The translations under genes were made by a program, and so were the position numbers. The notes under the pieces are model-generated. The model ran no database searches. It was given only the letters and a program-made list of their open reading frames with translations, and was not told the origin of the DNA. Positions 1-6,958 of a stretch of DNA of 19,602 bases are shown here, one piece after another; position 1 is the first letter of the stretch; each line of letters begins with the position of its first letter. This stretch comes from Bacillota bacterium (GTDB taxonomy: Bacteria; Bacillota; Clostridia; Lachnospirales; Lachnospiraceae), in contig JAEZUR010000112.1 of NCBI GenBank assembly GCA_023420935.1, positions 1-19,602 of the forward strand. The letters run 5' to 3'.

Positions 1-201
1 GAAGAGTTAGCAAGTCAAGCTGTATTATTAGAAGACCAAGTTGCTAAATTTAAATTAAGAAGAACAAAAAAATATAAAGAATTTGATGATGCTAACACAA
101 TGTATGGGGAAGATGTGAAGGAAAAAAAGCATTCGGACTTAGGACATGAAAGAGGATCCAAAAAGATTATTTTAAGTGATAAAGAATTTGGTAAGTATTA
201 A
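1..201 (+). CDS. C-terminal end of a methyl-accepting chemotaxis protein (partial)
   Basis: The reading frame is open from the first base and ends with TAA at 199-201, giving 67 codons; the start lies outside the window. The first residues (EELASQAVLLEDQVAKFKL) match the usual end of the cytoplasmic signalling domain of chemoreceptors, where a segment of the type A-x-x-L-x-x-x-V-x-x-F-K-L closes the helical hairpin. Beyond this is a charged, probably unstructured tail of about 47 residues ending in EFGKY. Such tails can tether CheR or CheB, but the classical NWETF-type pentapeptide is absent. The following cheR and cheB support the assignment. What the receptor senses cannot be seen from this fragment. 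Confidence 0.75.
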   Translation, partial: EELASQAVLLEDQVAKFKLRRTKKYKEFDDANTMYGEDVKEKKHSDLGHERGSKKIILSDKEFGKY

Positions 202-256
202 TTTAATACTACTGTAAATAGTAAATAGATTATTAAAACTTACTCTTGGACTATTT

Positions 257-284
257 AATAGAAGGGGGTATACCCCCTTCTATT
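257..284. repeat. Perfect 28-bp palindrome between the chemoreceptor gene and cheR
   Basis: Each 14-base arm is the exact reverse complement of the other, with no spacer; the centre reads GGGGGTATACCCCC. As RNA it would form a strong hairpin, so it may end transcription of the receptor gene 56 bases upstream. No run of T follows on either strand, so it is not a textbook intrinsic terminator. A double-stranded operator is the alternative. The symmetry is directly visible; its role is inferred. Confidence 0.6.
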
Positions 285-349
285 GCGGAGTAATAACGAT
301 TCAACTAGTGAACAGATAAAGCATGGTATGCTTTAGATTAGAGGTTGAT

Positions 350-1165
350 ATGGTTAATATAACAGAGAATGAATTTAGGCAATTAACAGAGTTTATTAAG
401 AAAAATTACGGTATTAATCTAAAAGAAGAAAAAAAGGTCTTAGTAACAGGAAGATTACAACATGTTTTACAAGAGGTTGGATGTGACAATTTTACAGATT
501 ACTTTGAATATATTTTGGCTGATAAAACAGGTCAAGCCGTAATCACTATGATTGATAAGATAACAACTAATCATACCTTTTTTATGAGAGAATCCGATCA
601 TTTTGACTTCCTTCGTGATAAGGTATTACCGTTCTTAAAGAAATCGGTTCCAGATAAAGATTTGCGTATTTGGTGTGCTGCTAGTTCCACAGGAGAAGAA
701 GCCTATACACTTGCTATGATAATTGATGAATTTCTTGGCAATGAAAAATTGTGGTGGGATACCAAAATACTTGCAACAGACATTTCTGAAAGTGTTTTGG
801 AATGTGGAGTTAGAGGCATTTATAGTGATGAACGAGTAGAGCCACTACCATTGCGCTGGAAGCAGAATTATTTTTTGAGATATGATAATGACAACTGGGT
901 TGTGAAAGACAAAATAAAAAATGAAATTATATTTCGAAAGTTTAACTTGATGGAACCAATCTTTCCATTTAAGAAAAAATTTCATGTAATATTCTGTAGA
1001 AATGTTATGATTTATTTTGATAATGATACGAAAAACAAATTAATAAGTAAATTTTATGATTATTTAGAGCATGGTGGATATTTATTTGTGGGTCATTCGG
1101 AATCAATCAATCGAATCGGTACCAAATTCCAATATGTTATGCCTTCTGTATATAGAAAAAACTAA
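350..1165 (+). CDS. cheR: CheR, chemoreceptor glutamate methyltransferase
   Basis: Transfers methyl groups from S-adenosylmethionine to glutamates of chemoreceptors, the methylating arm of chemotactic adaptation; cytoplasmic, 271 residues. The N-terminal helical domain (about 1-75) is followed by the methyltransferase fold. Visible motifs are the NHTFFMRE segment, the AdoMet loop IWCAASSTGEEAY, ILATDIS, the FCRNVMIYFD segment and GHSESI near the end. An in-frame ATG at 323 would add nine residues, but it has no ribosome binding site. The ATG at 350 has AGAGG about five bases before it and gives the family-like beginning MVNITENEFRQL. Lies between a chemoreceptor gene end and cheB, as expected for an adaptation module. 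Confidence 0.95.
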   Translation: MVNITENEFRQLTEFIKKNYGINLKEEKKVLVTGRLQHVLQEVGCDNFTDYFEYILADKTGQAVITMIDKITTNHTFFMRESDHFDFLRDKVLPFLKKSVPDKDLRIWCAASSTGEEAYTLAMIIDEFLGNEKLWWDTKILATDISESVLECGVRGIYSDERVEPLPLRWKQNYFLRYDNDNWVVKDKIKNEIIFRKFNLMEPIFPFKKKFHVIFCRNVMIYFDNDTKNKLISKFYDYLEHGGYLFVGHSESINRIGTKFQYVMPSVYRKN

Positions 1166-1217
1166 AAAGAATTGATTTAAAAGGAACTCTTTTACAATAG
1201 AGTTTTGGGTGCTTAGG

Positions 1218-2237
1218 ATGATGAAAAAAAAGATAAGAGTTTTAGTGGTTGACGATAGCATTGTATTTCGTGAAGCAATTATTCGAGGAATAGGTTTAGA
1301 TGATAGTATTGAAGTTGTGGCAAGAGCCTCAGATCCATTTGAAGCAAGGGATAAGATATTAGAAGTAGAACCTGATGTCATGACCTGCGATGTTGAGATG
1401 CCCAAAATGAATGGAATTGAATTCATAAAAAGACTTCTCCCCCAATATTCCTTACCAGTTATTGTGGTAAGTGGTTTAAGTGACGCTGTCTTTGATGCTA
1501 TGAATGCAGGAGCAGTAGATTTTGTTGCCAAGCCATCTGATAAAAGTTCCGGCAATATGCAACTTTTCATACAGGAGTTGATCGCTAAGATAAAAATTGC
1601 AGCAGCATCAAAAGTAACCCAACAAGAAACAATGGTTTCTCAAAGTGTAGTAACGAATAACGGTTTTTCATCCAGTAAGATAATCGCCATAGGGGCTTCC
1701 ACTGGCGGTACGGAAGCACTTCATAATGTATTAATGCAACTACCAGCCAATATCCCAGGGGTTGTAATTGTACAACACATTCCTCCTGTTTTTTCTCGTA
1801 TGTTTTCAGAACGTTTAAATAGCCAAACCACGTTAAAAGTGAAGGAAGCACAAACAGGGGATTATGTTGAGACAGGAACCGTACTAATAGCTCCAGGTGA
1901 TCAACATATGAGAATTAAGAAAATTGGGGATCGTTATAAAGTGGAAGTATTTTATGGTGATAAAGTGAATGGACACTGCCCTTCTGTAGATGTTTTGTTT
2001 GATTCTGTAGCAAAGGAAGCTGGTAAAAATGCAGTTGGGATTATCTTAACTGGTATGGGCTACGATGGAGCCAAAGGACTGTTATCTATGCGAAGAAAAG
2101 GGGCAAGAACCATTGGACAGGATGAAAAATCATGTGTAGTGTATGGAATGCCAAAAGTAGCATATGATATTGGTGGAGTGGAAAAGCAGGTACCATTAGC
2201 TAATGTTCCTCAGACATTATTTAATTTTCTAAAATAG
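1218..2237 (+). CDS. cheB: CheB, chemotaxis response regulator and protein-glutamate methylesterase
   Basis: Removes methyl groups from chemoreceptors and deamidates receptor glutamines, opposing CheR; activated by phosphorylation from CheA. The receiver domain (about 1-120) has the acidic pair in VVDDS, phosphoacceptor Asp58 in TCDVEMPKMNG and the conserved lysine in VAKPS. After a linker, the esterase domain (about 150-339) shows the triad Ser161 (IGASTGG), His187 (VQHIPP) and Asp283 (GMGYDGAKG), within a few residues of the E. coli positions. The start is uncertain: ATG 1218 and ATG 1221 are adjacent and GTG 1209 is in frame. The ribosome binding site is weak in every case, perhaps because translation is coupled to cheR 52 bases upstream. 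No cheA, cheW or cheY is in the window. Confidence 0.95.
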   Translation: MMKKKIRVLVVDDSIVFREAIIRGIGLDDSIEVVARASDPFEARDKILEVEPDVMTCDVEMPKMNGIEFIKRLLPQYSLPVIVVSGLSDAVFDAMNAGAVDFVAKPSDKSSGNMQLFIQELIAKIKIAAASKVTQQETMVSQSVVTNNGFSSSKIIAIGASTGGTEALHNVLMQLPANIPGVVIVQHIPPVFSRMFSERLNSQTTLKVKEAQTGDYVETGTVLIAPGDQHMRIKKIGDRYKVEVFYGDKVNGHCPSVDVLFDSVAKEAGKNAVGIILTGMGYDGAKGLLSMRRKGARTIGQDEKSCVVYGMPKVAYDIGGVEKQVPLANVPQTLFNFLK

Positions 2238-2256
2238 TAGCAGAATCAAATTTTTA

Positions 2257-2286
2257 TTGTATTATGTTATAACATGATGATATAAT
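2257..2286 (+). promoter_or_regulatory. Candidate sigma-A promoter for the repeat-protein gene at 2384
   Basis: A perfect TATAAT at 2281-2286 is preceded by TTGTAT at 2257-2262 with an 18-base spacer. Transcription would begin near 2293, placing the hairpin at 2318-2349 inside the leader. The -35 match is only moderate, and AT-rich DNA produces TATAAT by chance fairly often. Confidence 0.45.
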
Positions 2287-2317
2287 AGTGAAACAATAAA
2301 ATTAATTGTATTCAAAC

Positions 2318-2349
2318 AACGGCGTTTTCCGATTACGGAGAACGCCGTT
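2318..2349 (+). terminator. Leader hairpin: terminator of cheB or attenuator of the next gene
   Basis: The arms AACGGCGTTTTCC (2318-2330) and GGAGAACGCCGTT (2337-2349) pair over 13 bp, with one G-U wobble and a six-base loop. The following TGTGTTTG is T/G-rich but not a clean T run. The hairpin ends 34 bases before the ATG at 2384, too close to leave room for a promoter in between. It is therefore either a leaky terminator of cheB or, if the promoter at 2257-2286 is real, part of the leader of the next gene. Confidence 0.6.
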
Positions 2350-2383
2350 TGTGTTTGCAGTAAAATAGAAGGAGGTTGTAAAA

Positions 2384-3334
2384 ATGACAACATATGAATC
2401 AAAATATGGAAAGCTATATGGAATTAGAGAATGTGAATTACATGGAAATGGGATTATAAAGGAATGTTCTTTAGATAAGAAATCAGAATTAAATACAGCT
2501 TACGGGATTTTAATACCACAATTTGACTTTTCAAATCCAAGAAAAAAACCGAACTATTGTATTTCCTTTTATGAAAGTGGAGCTCTGAGAAAAGTTTCAT
2601 TAGACAAGAAGACAGATATCTGCACACAGATTGGTGTTATTTCAGCGGAGTTACTTACCTTTTATGAGAGTGGTTCGATAAAGAGGTTGTTTCCGTTAAA
2701 TGGGCATTTATCAGCTTACTGGGAGGAAAATGACGAATATCAATTAGCAGAAGAGATGTTGTTTGAGTGTTCCTTTGGACGTTTTAGTGCAAAAGTAATC
2801 GTAATTAGTTTTTATGAAGATGGTAAGGTAAAAGACATAACATTTTGGCCGAATGAAAGAATTAACTTAATAACACCGGTAGGGGAATGCAGAGTAAGAA
2901 TTGGATTATCATTATACCCAGACGGCAGTCTTAAGTCTATCGAACCTTCTTCTCCAATTCAAGTTAAAACACCAATCGGTACCATTTCTGCATTTGATAT
3001 AACGGCTAATGGAATTAGCGGAGAAATCAATTCACTTAGTTTTACTCCAGATGGATCTGTGAAATCATTTTTAACATCAACACAGCAAATTATAGTGAAA
3101 GTTAAAGATAACAAAGAAAGAATCATTGGTCCAGTACAAACACAAGATGTTGATGGATTAGAAATTGCATTTCGACCGCTCAGTGTTGAGTTAACAGAAA
3201 ACAGTATGATACTAAATAAGGAAGAATTTAATTACAATGAATATTCGTTTACAATTGTACCTTACCATAAGAAAGGAAAGAATCAGTGTACAGATTGTGC
3301 TAATTGTAGTGGGTGTGATGTATCATTTGCTTAA
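2384..3334 (+). CDS. Unrecognised repeat protein with C-terminal CxxCxxCxxC motif
   Basis: Not a family I can name. The 316-residue protein has no signal peptide or membrane segment and is probably cytoplasmic. It contains six diverged copies of a short unit, best written [LI]-[ST]-[FL]-Y-x-[SD]-G-x-[LIV]-K, near residues 17-30, 60-74, 91-104, 141-154, 175-188 and 218-230. Some units are followed by a piece ending in IG or VG. The pattern resembles beta-hairpin repeats of the MORN or YwqK type, suggesting an elongated beta structure. The last 15 residues hold Cys302, Cys305, Cys308 and Cys311, a CxxCxxCxxC spacing suited to an iron-sulfur cluster or zinc. The ribosome binding site AGAAGGAGG lies seven bases before the ATG. 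It has its own likely promoter and a strong terminator, so it appears monocistronic. That it is a real gene is nearly certain; its function is unknown. Confidence 0.85.
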   Translation: MTTYESKYGKLYGIRECELHGNGIIKECSLDKKSELNTAYGILIPQFDFSNPRKKPNYCISFYESGALRKVSLDKKTDICTQIGVISAELLTFYESGSIKRLFPLNGHLSAYWEENDEYQLAEEMLFECSFGRFSAKVIVISFYEDGKVKDITFWPNERINLITPVGECRVRIGLSLYPDGSLKSIEPSSPIQVKTPIGTISAFDITANGISGEINSLSFTPDGSVKSFLTSTQQIIVKVKDNKERIIGPVQTQDVDGLEIAFRPLSVELTENSMILNKEEFNYNEYSFTIVPYHKKGKNQCTDCANCSGCDVSFA

Positions 3335-3409
3335 AATAATAATCATACCTTGCTTTATATTGCATGTTGTGTTATAAGTGATAATAATATTGACTTTTAT
3401 ATGTTTAAT

Positions 3410-3447
3410 CGGCAAAGGTGCTAATCAAGTGCTTTTGCCGTTTTTTT
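3410..3447 (+). terminator. Strong intrinsic terminator after the repeat-protein gene
   Basis: The arms CGGCAAAGGTGCT (3410-3422) and AGTGCTTTTGCCG (3428-3440) pair over 13 bp including wobbles, with a five-base loop. Seven T residues follow at once (3441-3447). It lies 76 bases after the stop at 3334 and isolates that gene from the kinase downstream. Confidence 0.9.
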
Positions 3448-3532
3448 AGTTGAGAGTAAGATCGATTGATATAAAGGAGCATTTAAACACCTTGATTTTT
3501 ATGCGTGATAAAGCACGCAGATGGGAGTTGTT

Positions 3533-6004
3533 ATGAAAAATAGTAAAAATATAACGATTATTTCTCTTGGATTATTCGGTCTGGTTATTCTTTTGTTAGT
3601 GTCCAGTACCTTTTTCATTAATATATGCCTTAATAGACAAGACAAGGTGGAAGAAAATAGAATAAAATACAAGAAATTAGGAGAATGCCTAGCGGATGCT
3701 TCCGATTATCTAACGAATGAAGTTCGTATGTTTGCTGTAACTCAGGATATTACACATTTTTATAATTATTGGAACGAAGCTGAAGTTATTATGACTAGAG
3801 AAAATGTAATTAATGAGTTGAAAGATGGTAATGGGCCAAAACGAGAATTTGAGTTATTAAGGGCAGCAAAATACTATTCAGATATGTTAATGCAACGAGA
3901 AATAACATCAATGCAGTTGGTGTTAAGATCAATAGATGTAACAGAAAACACATATAAAGAAGATGAAATGCTTAGTAAGTGGATTCGTGATGTTTTAAAC
4001 TACGATGTGGATTTACGTTATGACGAACTTGATTCAAATTTAATAGAGGATGAATCAGTAATGATGCTATATGATAGTACATACCAGGAATATAAAGATT
4101 ATATTATGGGGAATATTGAAGAATTTCAAGAAAAAATGAATACAAGACTTGATAAATCAGTGAATGAAGCAAAACAAGGAACCAGTGGAGCAACTGTGTT
4201 ACAGATATTTTTGTTTAGTGTAGCACTCTGTATTATAGGTGGTTTATTAGTTTTGATTCATCGTTTTTATGTTAATCCTTTAAAGAATTATACACAGCTT
4301 ATCGTTCAGGAGAAGAAAGGAGCAAAAGATATTTTTCATTTGAATCCAGAAGGAGCCAACGAAACGGTTGATCTTGGTAATGCATTTAATAATTTGTCAG
4401 AGGCGATAAATAATGAATTAAACATGAGAAAAATTGCAGAAGAAAAGATGAGGATGGAAAAGGAAAAAGCAGAAAAAGCAAATATGGCGAAAAGTAATTT
4501 TATAGCACAAATGTCCCATGAACTAAGAACTCCTTTAAATGCAATTAATGGATACCTTTACTTAATCGAAAAAACAGATATTACTGAAGAACAGAAACGA
4601 TATACCAACAATATTTCATTAGCATCAAACAACCTTTTAGAAATGATTAATAATATATTAGATTTTTCTAAAATGGAAGCGGATAAGCTTAAGTTAGAAT
4701 ACTCAGAATTTGACATTTTAAATTTATTAGACGAGGTTCAATGTGTACTAGAAAATGAAGCAGCCAATAAAAATCTATCATTTCGAATTGTAACTGAGGA
4801 TTCAGTTCCAAACTATTTGATGGGTGATGTGATTCGAATTAAACAGGTTTTAATTAATCTTTTATATAATAGCATTAAATTTACTGAGGAAGGCATCGTT
4901 ATGCTTGTGATTGACTGTGTGAAGAAAGAGAAGGATTATTGTACCCTTTCATTTAAGGTGAAAGATACTGGTATCGGAGTGGAAGAGGATAAGCAACAGA
5001 GTATATTTGATATTTTTACTCAAAGTGATGATGGGATATCCAGAAAATATGGTGGAACAGGGCTCGGACTTCCAATATGTAGGCAGATTATCAAGCTTGC
5101 TAGCGATAAAAAGTATGACTTACACGTAGAAAGTAAAATAGGGGAAGGAAGTACTTTCAGTTTTTTAATGGATTTTGCCATAGCGAAACCATTGGAAAAA
5201 GAGATTGAAAAAATTGCACCAGAATATCATGTTACTAAAAACAAGACAATTATGATTGTGGATGATAACAATGTGAATCTTATTATGGAAAAAGAGATAT
5301 TATCCAAGTTAGGATTTCAGGTGCTTACTGAATGCGATGGCAGGGCAGCAGTTGAAAGGTTACAAAGTGAGCAAGTAGATTTGATTTTGCTTGATATTTG
5401 TATGCCTGAACTTGACGGTTATGGAGTAGCAAAAATATTACGAAAGTCTGAAAGGCATAACAATACTCCTATTATTGCGCTTACCGCAAATGTATCGAAA
5501 AGTGTCGAGGAGTCGATTAAGGAAGCAGGTATGGATGCTTATCTAGAAAAGCCAATTAATATGGATAAGCTTATGACTACTTTATCAGATATGTTTAGAA
5601 AGCATTACGATTGTGATAATAATAACAGTGATGAAGAATTTACCATTTTTGACACAGCTAAGATAGAAAAAATCATGAGCTATGATAAAGATATGATAAA
5701 AGAATTACTTAAAATTTTCCTGGATACACATCAAAAGGATGATGTAACATTAAGAACACTCCTAAATAATAAGCAGATGGATGAGGTTCTTTCCGTTGTA
5801 CATAATTTAAAAGGAGTAAGCGCCAATTTAAATTTGATTTGGCTAAAGAGTGCTTGTGATGACCTAAAGAAATCAATAGAAAACGAAAAAGATGTATCTC
5901 AACGTGTAGAGGATTTTTATCGTATCTTTAAAGATACTATGAAGGAAGTAAATGCTTATTTTAGTAGTTTAGCAGAGGAAAAGGGGGACTTAAACTATGT
6001 ATAG
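3533..6004 (+). CDS. Membrane hybrid sensor histidine kinase (HisKA-HATPase-REC-HPt)
   Basis: A multistep phosphorelay kinase of 823 residues. Membrane helices near 7-30 and 220-242 enclose a mostly helical external sensing region of about 190 residues with no family I recognise. A HAMP-like segment and coiled coil lead to HisKA with His329 (MSHELRTPLNAI). The ATPase domain has the N box (INLLYNSIKFT), DTGIGV and GGTGLGLPI. A receiver domain follows with VDDNNVN, Asp621 (LLDICMPELDG) and the KP lysine, then an HPt domain with His757 (HNLKGVSANL). The expected route is His329 to Asp621 to His757 to the overlapping regulator. The ATG at 3533 is preferred over 3521 because GGGAG precedes it by five bases. 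The signal is unknown; the adjacent urea genes make a nitrogen cue possible but unproven. Confidence 0.95.
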   Translation: MKNSKNITIISLGLFGLVILLLVSSTFFINICLNRQDKVEENRIKYKKLGECLADASDYLTNEVRMFAVTQDITHFYNYWNEAEVIMTRENVINELKDGNGPKREFELLRAAKYYSDMLMQREITSMQLVLRSIDVTENTYKEDEMLSKWIRDVLNYDVDLRYDELDSNLIEDESVMMLYDSTYQEYKDYIMGNIEEFQEKMNTRLDKSVNEAKQGTSGATVLQIFLFSVALCIIGGLLVLIHRFYVNPLKNYTQLIVQEKKGAKDIFHLNPEGANETVDLGNAFNNLSEAINNELNMRKIAEEKMRMEKEKAEKANMAKSNFIAQMSHELRTPLNAINGYLYLIEKTDITEEQKRYTNNISLASNNLLEMINNILDFSKMEADKLKLEYSEFDILNLLDEVQCVLENEAANKNLSFRIVTEDSVPNYLMGDVIRIKQVLINLLYNSIKFTEEGIVMLVIDCVKKEKDYCTLSFKVKDTGIGVEEDKQQSIFDIFTQSDDGISRKYGGTGLGLPICRQIIKLASDKKYDLHVESKIGEGSTFSFLMDFAIAKPLEKEIEKIAPEYHVTKNKTIMIVDDNNVNLIMEKEILSKLGFQVLTECDGRAAVERLQSEQVDLILLDICMPELDGYGVAKILRKSERHNNTPIIALTANVSKSVEESIKEAGMDAYLEKPINMDKLMTTLSDMFRKHYDCDNNNSDEEFTIFDTAKIEKIMSYDKDMIKELLKIFLDTHQKDDVTLRTLLNNKQMDEVLSVVHNLKGVSANLNLIWLKSACDDLKKSIENEKDVSQRVEDFYRIFKDTMKEVNAYFSSLAEEKGDLNYV

Positions 6005-6755
6005 TGTATTGCTGGTGGAGGACGATCCAACCATTCGATTCATTTACAAAACAATGAAGGAATGGAATAGGCTTGGATTTAAAATCGAGAAAGAAGTGGA
6101 ACATGGAAAGAGTGCACTTGAAGCATTAGATGAGAAAAAATATGATTTAGTTTTTACCGATGTAAGAATGCCTGTGATGAATGGAATTGAACTGGTAGAA
6201 AAGATGAATGAAAAAAATTATGGTAATTATGTAGTCATTGCCAGTAATTATGATGAGTTTGAGTATGTCAGACAAGGCTTACGTCTAGGGGTTGCAGACT
6301 ATTTAGTTAAGCCTATTCCGAATACAGAATTAGTGAGATGTCTGACTAATATAAGAGAAAAGTTAGATGAAAGTAATGAGAGATCCAGAGTATATGAAAT
6401 GTTTAATGCATGTGGTCTTGATGTCTCGCAGCAATTTGTTAGAAACTTAGCAGAGTATTATGAAAAAAACATAGATAAAGAATGTACTCTTAATGAGTTA
6501 GCGGAACAATTTGAACTAAGTAGGGATTATTTTAGTAAGATGTTTAAGAGCAAAACAGGTCTTAATTACAATCAGTTTGCTACTCAGTATAAGATGGAAC
6601 AGGCAAAATATATGTTGAAAAATGAGAATTATAGAATATATGAAATCAGTGAATTATTAGGTTATAAAACGGTGGACTACTTTGGTAAAAAATTCAAAGA
6701 ATATACAAAAATGACTCCAATACAATTTAAAAATATAGATACACTGACAGACTAA
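5997..6755 (+). CDS. Response regulator, REC plus AraC-type DNA-binding domain (YesN-like)
   Basis: A DNA-binding output protein of 252 residues, and the expected phosphate acceptor of the kinase it overlaps by eight bases (translational coupling; AGGGGGA lies before the ATG, inside the kinase gene). The receiver domain (1-120) has VEDD near the start, Asp55 in FTDVRMPVMNG and the lysine in LVKPIP. The C-terminal 100 residues contain two AraC-type helix-turn-helices: LNELAEQFELSRDYFSKMFK and, near the end, EISELLGYKTVDYFGKKFK. YesN-type regulators often act on neighbouring ABC-transporter genes. Here the next such genes are the urea operon, whose promoter starts about 60 bases after the stop. 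The target is inferred from position. Confidence 0.95.
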   Translation: MYSVLLVEDDPTIRFIYKTMKEWNRLGFKIEKEVEHGKSALEALDEKKYDLVFTDVRMPVMNGIELVEKMNEKNYGNYVVIASNYDEFEYVRQGLRLGVADYLVKPIPNTELVRCLTNIREKLDESNERSRVYEMFNACGLDVSQQFVRNLAEYYEKNIDKECTLNELAEQFELSRDYFSKMFKSKTGLNYNQFATQYKMEQAKYMLKNENYRIYEISELLGYKTVDYFGKKFKEYTKMTPIQFKNIDTLTD

Positions 6756-6761
6756 AAATAT

Positions 6762-6789
6762 TGATTTAAAATAAATCAGCGGATTTTTT
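6762..6789 (+). terminator. Weak candidate terminator after the response regulator
   Basis: A 7-bp AT-rich stem (TGATTTA at 6762-6768, TAAATCA at 6772-6778, loop AAA) is followed five bases later by six T residues (6784-6789). The stem has little GC and the gap to the T run is unusual, so termination may be partial. Confidence 0.35.
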
Positions 6790-6813
6790 AGGGGTTTTAA
6801 CCGTTTTGTCAGG

Positions 6814-6842
6814 TTGTTACATAAAAAATGCTATGCTAATAT
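6814..6842 (+). promoter_or_regulatory. Candidate promoter of the urea operon, with inverted repeat over the -10
   Basis: TTGTTA (6814-6819), a 17-base spacer and TAATAT (6837-6842) with an extended -10 TG (TGC just before it) fit a sigma-A promoter starting near 6849. TAATATAT (6837-6844) is repeated inverted as ATATATTA (6858-6865), so the -10 region lies in one arm of an 8-bp inverted repeat with a 13-base spacer that could be an operator. I found no GlnR-type TGTNA-N7-TNACA site here. Confidence 0.5.
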
Positions 6843-6871
6843 ATGTGTAATTTAAAAATATATTAGTCAGA

Positions 6872-6909
6872 GCAAAGAAGCTATTTAGAGATAAATAGCT
6901 TCTTTTTGC
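6872..6909 (+). terminator. Terminator-like leader hairpin before the urea operon
   Basis: The 14-bp stem AAAGAAGCTATTTA / TAAATAGCTTCTTT (6874-6887 and 6892-6905) has a GAGA tetraloop of GNRA type, and the T run continues to 6907. It begins about 25 bases after the predicted transcription start and ends about 52 bases before the first gene. That suits an attenuator in the leader better than the end of an upstream gene. If the closing A-T pair opens, the loop reads AGAGAT. Confidence 0.6.
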
Positions 6910-6958
6910 GTTTCAATAACTGTTTGCTTAGCTACTGTATTTAGGAAGGAGGAAATGG

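Noticed and set aside
1185..1204. Small inverted repeat AACTCT...AGAGTT between cheR and cheB
   Set aside because: Only six pairs with an eight-base loop and just four T residues; too weak to call a terminator between two genes that belong together.
1103..1570. Minus-strand open frame of 155 codons across the cheR/cheB junction
   Set aside because: It lies opposite two certain chemotaxis genes, has serine/threonine-rich low-complexity translation and no recognisable domain.
3448..3532. Sigma-A or flagellar sigma promoter before the kinase gene
   Set aside because: TTGAGA at 3450 and AT-rich boxes near 3470 are only 13-14 bases apart, and no good TAAA/GCCGATAA pair is present; no promoter can be supported.
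6756..6958. GlnR/TnrA-type nitrogen operator (TGTNA-N7-TNACA) upstream of the urea operon
   Set aside because: I scanned the TGT-containing stretches near 6816 and 6845 and the second half-site does not match.
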